Positions 5,657 through 9,584 of a stretch of 9,584 nucleotides of DNA are shown piece by piece. The notes below the pieces were generated by a model that was given only the letters and a program-made list of their open reading frames with translations, was not told the DNA's origin and ran no database searches. Source of the DNA: Pedosphaera sp. (GTDB lineage: Bacteria > Verrucomicrobiota > Verrucomicrobiia > Limisphaerales > UBA9464); contig SIAZ01000140.1 in the NCBI GenBank assembly GCA_009695405.1, positions 1-9,584 on the forward strand, written 5' to 3'. The position numbers were made by a program, and so were the translations under genes. Positions within the stretch are counted from its first letter, which is position 1, and the number at the start of each line of letters is the position of its first letter.

Positions 5657-7984
5657 ATGCGCGAGGTGTTCCGTCTCGTTTTGATTTCCATCCTGACTAT
5701 TTACACGTCGATGGCAGGGGTGGACTATGTCCAGACGATCAAACCACTCCTGACACGGCACTGTGTTTCATGTCATGGAGTAGACAAGCCGAAGGGCAAT
5801 TTACGTTTGGATACGGGGGCGGCGGCAATACGAGGTGGTGACTCAGGCCCCGCTCTTTTACCCGGCAAACCTACAGAGAGTTTGCTGCTTCAAGTGGTCG
5901 TTGGCGAACATGCCTCAATTGATCGGATGCCCTATCGGCGTCCTCCGCTTGATCCCGAGGCCATTGGACAGTTGAGTCAGTGGATCGTGGATGGGGCTCT
6001 TGTTCCCAAGGTTGAATCTCCAGGTGTTTATCGTCATTGGGCATTTGAGCCTTCGGTGCGTCCGAGTGTGCCTCGTTTTTCAGGGGCGAGGAGTCCGATT
6101 GACGCATTCATTCAGTCACGGATGGCGACGGCAGGGATTCAGCCGTCGCCGCTGGCATCTGCCGCGACTCGACTTCGACGGGTCACCTTGGACCTCACCG
6201 GCCTCCCTCCGAGTCCGGAAGAGATTCGATTGTTTAACGCGAAGGCTTCATTCCAAGAATATGCGCGGATTACAGAGCGATTACTGGCTTCTAAGTCTTA
6301 TGGAGAACGATGGGGACGTTGGTGGCTGGATGTGGCGCGCTATGCAGACTCAAACGGATATAGCGTGGATGCACCTCGGTCCATGTGGCCTTGGCGCGAC
6401 TGGGTTGTGGAGTCCTTAAACGGAGGTCTGCCTTTTGACCAATTCATCATCGAACAGTTGGCCGGCGACCTTATCGCTAATCCAACCGTATACCAAAAGT
6501 TGGCAACAGGTTTTCATCGTAATACACAGATCAATCAAGAAGGGGGAATAGATCTCGAGCAGTTTCGAATTGAATCGGTCTTTGATCGAGTGGCAACCAC
6601 GGGTACCGTTTTTCTCGGTTTATCGGTTGGCTGCGCCCAATGTCATGATCACAAGTTTGATCCTATTTCGCAGAGGGAGTATTATGGGATGTTCGCATTT
6701 TTTAACGATCAGGAGGAACCGATGCTGGAATTGCCTAGTTTAGATCCTACTGCGGTGGAAATACAGAGCCTCTTGGCTGAGAACCGGGCTGAACTAGGTC
6801 GTCGCAATGCTCAACTCAATCTCGCGGTGGAACGTTGGGAATTAGCACTGACAGAAGTGGTTCGTGCAAAACTTGATAAGTCGGTGCGAGCCGCTGGAAT
6901 CCGAGACGCTGCCTATGAACAACTGCAGACTCGGGTGGAAGAGTTGCAGTCGGGACGCTACCGCAGGGCGACTTCATTGGTCCTAGCCGAACGGTCTCAA
7001 CCTCGTGAAACGCGTCTTTTTATTAAAGGCGATTTCACTCGACCTGCGGAGCTCGTTCCGCCCTTAACGCCAGCGGCTTTGCCGCCTTTGAAAAGTGCAC
7101 AGTTGAACGGGCGAGCCAATCGATTGGATCTGGCGCGTTGGTTGGTGGCGCCTGAAAATCCCCTCACCGCGAGAGTTATGGTTAACCGAGTTTGGCAACA
7201 GTATTTCGGAAGAGGATTAGTCGAGACAGAAAATGATTTTGGCACTCAAGGGAGTCCTGCGAGCCATCCCGAATTGCTAGATTGGTTGGCGGTTGAGTTC
7301 CGAGATTCGGGTTGGAACTTAAAGCATATTCACCGTCTCATCACTGGTTCGGAAACCTATCAACGCTCCTCCCAATCACGGCCGGATCTAGCGGTGTCCG
7401 ATCCTCGAAATCTCCTCTTATCGCATCAGGTGCGGTTGCGCTTGGATGCCGAAGTGATCCGTGATGTGGCGTTGACTGCCGGTAGACTTCTCGATCGATC
7501 GATGGGAGGTCCCCCGGTGCAACCGCCCCAACCCGAAGGACTCGGGGCCTTCACTCAAAGCCATCGAGTTTGGGCAGCGAGTGAAGGCGGCAACCGTTAT
7601 CGACGAGCCCTTTATACTTCGTTATTGAGGTCCACTTTACATCCGGCCCTGGCTGTTTTTGATGCTCCGAATTCGTTCACCTCCTGCACTCGACGGTTGC
7701 GAAGTAACACCCCATTGCAGGCTCTGACATTGCTGAATGACACTCAGTTTTATGAGTTAGCGATTGCCTTAGGTAAGCGGATGGAGACGGGGTCAGGGTC
7801 GGTGGCTATTCGACTCGCCGAAGGTTTTCTGAGTTGCACAGGGAGGGTTGCCGACACCGAGGAAATTAGGCGTCTTGAGCAAATGTTCAGCGATGAAAAA
7901 CTCGATGGATCGAGCGTGGAGATGGCGTGGCTAGCGCTAGGTCGAGTGCTGTTAAATCTAGACGAAACAATCACACGAGAATGA
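5657..7984 (+). CDS. Exported PSCyt1-PSCyt2 (DUF1549)-PSD1 (DUF1553) protein with two CXXCH motifs
   Basis: A 775-residue protein of the planctomycete/verrucomicrobial cytochrome-like family. From ATG 5657 the first 20 residues form a clean Sec signal: MREVFR, a hydrophobic run, and cleavage likely after SMA (residue 20). The frame is open up to ATG 5609, but that adds 16 polar residues before the signal, so 5657 is preferred. PSCyt1 follows: CVSCH at 36-40 (haem attachment), GNLRLDT, PGKPTES and MPYRRPPL, where Met91 could be the distal haem ligand. PSCyt2 (about 145-350) has DLTGLPPSPEEI, YGERWGRWWLDVARYADSNG and a second CXXCH, CAQCHDHKFDP (326-336). A glutamate-rich, probably coiled linker (~370-440) leads to PSD1: LTARVMVNRVWQQYFGRGLV, SHPELLDWLA and SNTPLQALTLLND. 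It lacks the lectin-like insert some relatives carry. The function is unknown; periplasmic redox work paired with DUF1501 is inference. It ends four bases before the DUF1501 gene. Confidence 0.93.
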   Translation: MREVFRLVLISILTIYTSMAGVDYVQTIKPLLTRHCVSCHGVDKPKGNLRLDTGAAAIRGGDSGPALLPGKPTESLLLQVVVGEHASIDRMPYRRPPLDPEAIGQLSQWIVDGALVPKVESPGVYRHWAFEPSVRPSVPRFSGARSPIDAFIQSRMATAGIQPSPLASAATRLRRVTLDLTGLPPSPEEIRLFNAKASFQEYARITERLLASKSYGERWGRWWLDVARYADSNGYSVDAPRSMWPWRDWVVESLNGGLPFDQFIIEQLAGDLIANPTVYQKLATGFHRNTQINQEGGIDLEQFRIESVFDRVATTGTVFLGLSVGCAQCHDHKFDPISQREYYGMFAFFNDQEEPMLELPSLDPTAVEIQSLLAENRAELGRRNAQLNLAVERWELALTEVVRAKLDKSVRAAGIRDAAYEQLQTRVEELQSGRYRRATSLVLAERSQPRETRLFIKGDFTRPAELVPPLTPAALPPLKSAQLNGRANRLDLARWLVAPENPLTARVMVNRVWQQYFGRGLVETENDFGTQGSPASHPELLDWLAVEFRDSGWNLKHIHRLITGSETYQRSSQSRPDLAVSDPRNLLLSHQVRLRLDAEVIRDVALTAGRLLDRSMGGPPVQPPQPEGLGAFTQSHRVWAASEGGNRYRRALYTSLLRSTLHPALAVFDAPNSFTSCTRRLRSNTPLQALTLLNDTQFYELAIALGKRMETGSGSVAIRLAEGFLSCTGRVADTEEIRRLEQMFSDEKLDGSSVEMAWLALGRVLLNLDETITRE

Positions 7985-7988
7985 GTTT

Positions 7989-9416
7989 ATGACGCCGCCA
8001 ACTCCACTTCAAATCCAGACCCGACGTCACTTCTTCGAACGGTGCGCGATGGGGCTTGGGACCGTGGCGTTGGGATCCCTCATGGGAACCGAAATTTCGC
8101 CGGACCCATTCGAAGCGCGACAGCCTCATCATTCAGCGAAGGCCCGCAGCATTATTTATCTTTTCATGGCGGGAGGCCCGAGCCAGTTGGATTTATTTGA
8201 TCACAAGCCACGGCTGAACGCGTTGAGTGGGCAACCGATCCCCGATTCATTTCTTGAAGGCAAGCGGTTCGCCTTTATGGACTCTTCATTTAAGAATAAG
8301 TCGACCCTCTTAGGAACACGCAGGACCTTCCGACAGCACGGTCGTTCTGGCGCTTGGGTCAGTGACCTATTGCCTTACACCGCCGGCATTGTCGATGACA
8401 TCACACTGGTTAAGTCCTGTGCGACAAACCTCTTTAATCACGCCCCCGCCAAGCTGTTCATGAACACGGGGAGCGGGCAGTTTGGGCGTCCATCAATGGG
8501 GGCCTGGACTACCTACGGGATTGGGAGTGAATCGCAAGATTTACCGGGGTTTGTGGTGTTACAAAGTGGGCCTCGAGGGCCGAGAGGTGGCGCGGTGAAT
8601 TGGTCGAGTGGATTTCTCCCTAGCACCTACCAAGGAGTCCCCCTGCGCGGTAGCGGTGATCCTATTCTTAATCTTGGACTCCCCGCCGGCATTGATGCCC
8701 GAGCCCAACGCCGAGTGCTCGATGCGGCGCGGGATCTTAATCTTCGCAGATCTGCCGCGACAGGTGATCCGGAGATTGCTACCCGCATCGCTAGTTATGA
8801 AATGGCCTATCGGATGCAAACCAGTGCGCCTGAGCTAATGAATTTGGAGGGGGAATCCAATGCGACCCTTGCTTTGTATGGATGTGATCGGGCGACACCC
8901 AGTTTTGCTCGCAATTGTCTTTTGGCACGACGCCTCGTTGAACGTGGAGTCCGCTTCATCCAGTTGTATCATACGAATTGGGATTCTCATGGGGGCCCTG
9001 GTGAGACCCTAGAAGACGATTTAGCCCGCGTTTGCCGAGAAACGGACCAAGGCTGTGCCGCTTTGGTCAAAGATCTGCGGTCCAGAGGACTTATGGACGA
9101 GGTGGTAGTGGTCTGGGGAGGAGAGTTTGGTCGGACACCCATGGGAGAGACCCGAGACAAGACTGGGCGTAACCATCATATCGATGCTTTCACAATGTGG
9201 TTTGCCGGTGCGGGCATCCGCGAGGGGCAGGTGATTGGCGAGACCGATGAATTAGGGTTCAACTCGGTAGCGGATAAAGCCCATGTGCACGATATCCATG
9301 CAACCCTGTTGCATCTACTTGGCTTAGATCATAAGCGGTTGACCTACCGTTTTCAGGGCCGGGATTTCCGGTTGACTGACGTGCATGGAAAACTGTTGCT
9401 GCCTCTGCTGGCTTGA
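7989..9416 (+). CDS. Tat-exported DUF1501 protein
   Basis: A 475-residue member of DUF1501, a family distantly related to sulfatases and alkaline phosphatases; the enzymatic activity is not established. The N-terminus is a twin-arginine signal: TRRHFFERC with Arg12-Arg13, followed by the hydrophobic MGLGTVALGSLMG (21-33). This implies export in folded form. Family motifs are present in order: IIYLFMAGGPSQLDLFDHKP (55-74), FNHAPAKLFMNTG, WDSHGG (331-336), VVVWGGEFGRTP (373-384), GRNHH (393-397) and HVHDIHATLLHLLGLD (432-447). The Asp and His residues in these motifs are plausible metal ligands by analogy with the superfamily, which is inference. The length is normal and nothing looks missing. 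It starts four bases after the PSCyt/PSD1 stop, consistent with one operon; the only purine-rich element nearby is a weak GAGAATGAG. No sulfatase or hydrolase gene accompanies the pair in the window. Confidence 0.95.
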   Translation: MTPPTPLQIQTRRHFFERCAMGLGTVALGSLMGTEISPDPFEARQPHHSAKARSIIYLFMAGGPSQLDLFDHKPRLNALSGQPIPDSFLEGKRFAFMDSSFKNKSTLLGTRRTFRQHGRSGAWVSDLLPYTAGIVDDITLVKSCATNLFNHAPAKLFMNTGSGQFGRPSMGAWTTYGIGSESQDLPGFVVLQSGPRGPRGGAVNWSSGFLPSTYQGVPLRGSGDPILNLGLPAGIDARAQRRVLDAARDLNLRRSAATGDPEIATRIASYEMAYRMQTSAPELMNLEGESNATLALYGCDRATPSFARNCLLARRLVERGVRFIQLYHTNWDSHGGPGETLEDDLARVCRETDQGCAALVKDLRSRGLMDEVVVVWGGEFGRTPMGETRDKTGRNHHIDAFTMWFAGAGIREGQVIGETDELGFNSVADKAHVHDIHATLLHLLGLDHKRLTYRFQGRDFRLTDVHGKLLLPLLA

Positions 9417-9438
9417 ACTGAGATCAGTAAACACGACT

Positions 9439-9468
9439 AAGGTGGACCCCGATCGTTGGACCACTTTT
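9439..9468 (+). terminator. Possible terminator after the PSCyt/DUF1501 operon
   Basis: Twenty-two bases after the DUF1501 stop, AAGGTGG-A-CC (9439-9448) pairs with GG-A-CCAC-TTT (9458-9467) around a 9-base loop, with one A-A mismatch and one G-T pair. The run of four T falls partly within the stem, so the tail after it is weak (TGGTCGG). The position fits an operon end, but the structure is only moderate. Confidence 0.35.
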
Positions 9469-9512
9469 GGTCGGAATTAAGTTATGGTTTGGGGTCTGAA
9501 ATGGTTCTTCAA

Positions 9513-9584
9513 GGGTCGTGCTTTTTGCCTGACCCGGACGCTCGCAGACGGGCCTCTTCGCGTCCAGCCCGGAGGGAGCCCCGC
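9513..9584. other. GC-rich, hairpin-rich segment cut by the window edge; possible dispersed repeat or start of another unit
   Basis: Two inverted repeats abut each other: GGGTC (9513-9517) with GACCC (9531-9535), and GGACGC (9536-9541) with GCGTCC (9560-9565). By hand count, bases 9531-9584 are 42/54 G or C, against 26/60 in the preceding 60 bases. An ATG at 9484 opens a plus frame (33 codons to the edge), and a minus-strand frame stays open from the edge down to a TGA at 9424-9426. Neither encodes anything I recognise. It could be a REP-like or mobile repeat or a gene end; it is not identified. Confidence 0.3.

Noticed and set aside
5991..6419. A 142-codon plus-strand open frame inside the PSCyt/PSD1 gene
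   Set aside because: It overlaps conserved PSCyt2 motifs in the main frame and its translation is rich in Arg, Trp and Leu with no recognisable domain; it is an out-of-frame shadow.

Overview
The window reads as part of a chromosome from a Verrucomicrobiota or Planctomycetota-type bacterium, with Verrucomicrobiota more likely. Three things point there. A PSCyt1/PSCyt2/PSD1 cytochrome-like gene is followed directly by a Tat-exported DUF1501 gene. The partial protein at the left edge is built from He_PIG-like repeats of the 'LTWTPT..QGP' kind. A small STAS protein carries a helical C-terminal extension. Base composition is moderate and even until the last ~54 bases. No phage, transposase, CRISPR, rRNA or tRNA gene is visible. 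No gene has a canonical Shine-Dalgarno sequence.

Layout. 1-714 (+) is the 3' end of a large repeat protein with an exact 276-bp (92-residue) period, followed by a likely intrinsic terminator. 893-3052 (+) is polyphosphate kinase Ppk1, complete, with both catalytic histidines. 3113-3748 (+) is a small cytoplasmic carboxylesterase of the Abhydrolase_2 type with an intact Ser-Asp-His triad. On the minus strand, 5483-4989 is the STAS protein and 4951-3836 is a DusB-like tRNA-dihydrouridine synthase; they are probably one transcript that converges on the esterase gene. A divergent intergenic region with inverted repeats (5484-5656) separates this pair from a plus-strand operon: 5657-7984 (exported PSCyt1-PSCyt2-PSD1 protein with two CXXCH motifs) and 7989-9416 (Tat-exported DUF1501 protein). 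The tail (9417-9584) holds a possible terminator and then an abrupt GC-rich, hairpin-rich stretch cut by the window edge.

How the genes relate. Ppk1, the esterase, Dus and the STAS protein are housekeeping or regulatory proteins with no obvious shared pathway. The PSCyt/PSD1-DUF1501 pair is the one clear functional unit. Both products carry export signals, by different routes, and both belong to uncharacterised families that co-occur in this phylum group. It is the best candidate here for an undescribed periplasmic system. The longest stretch without a gene is 178 bases (715-892).
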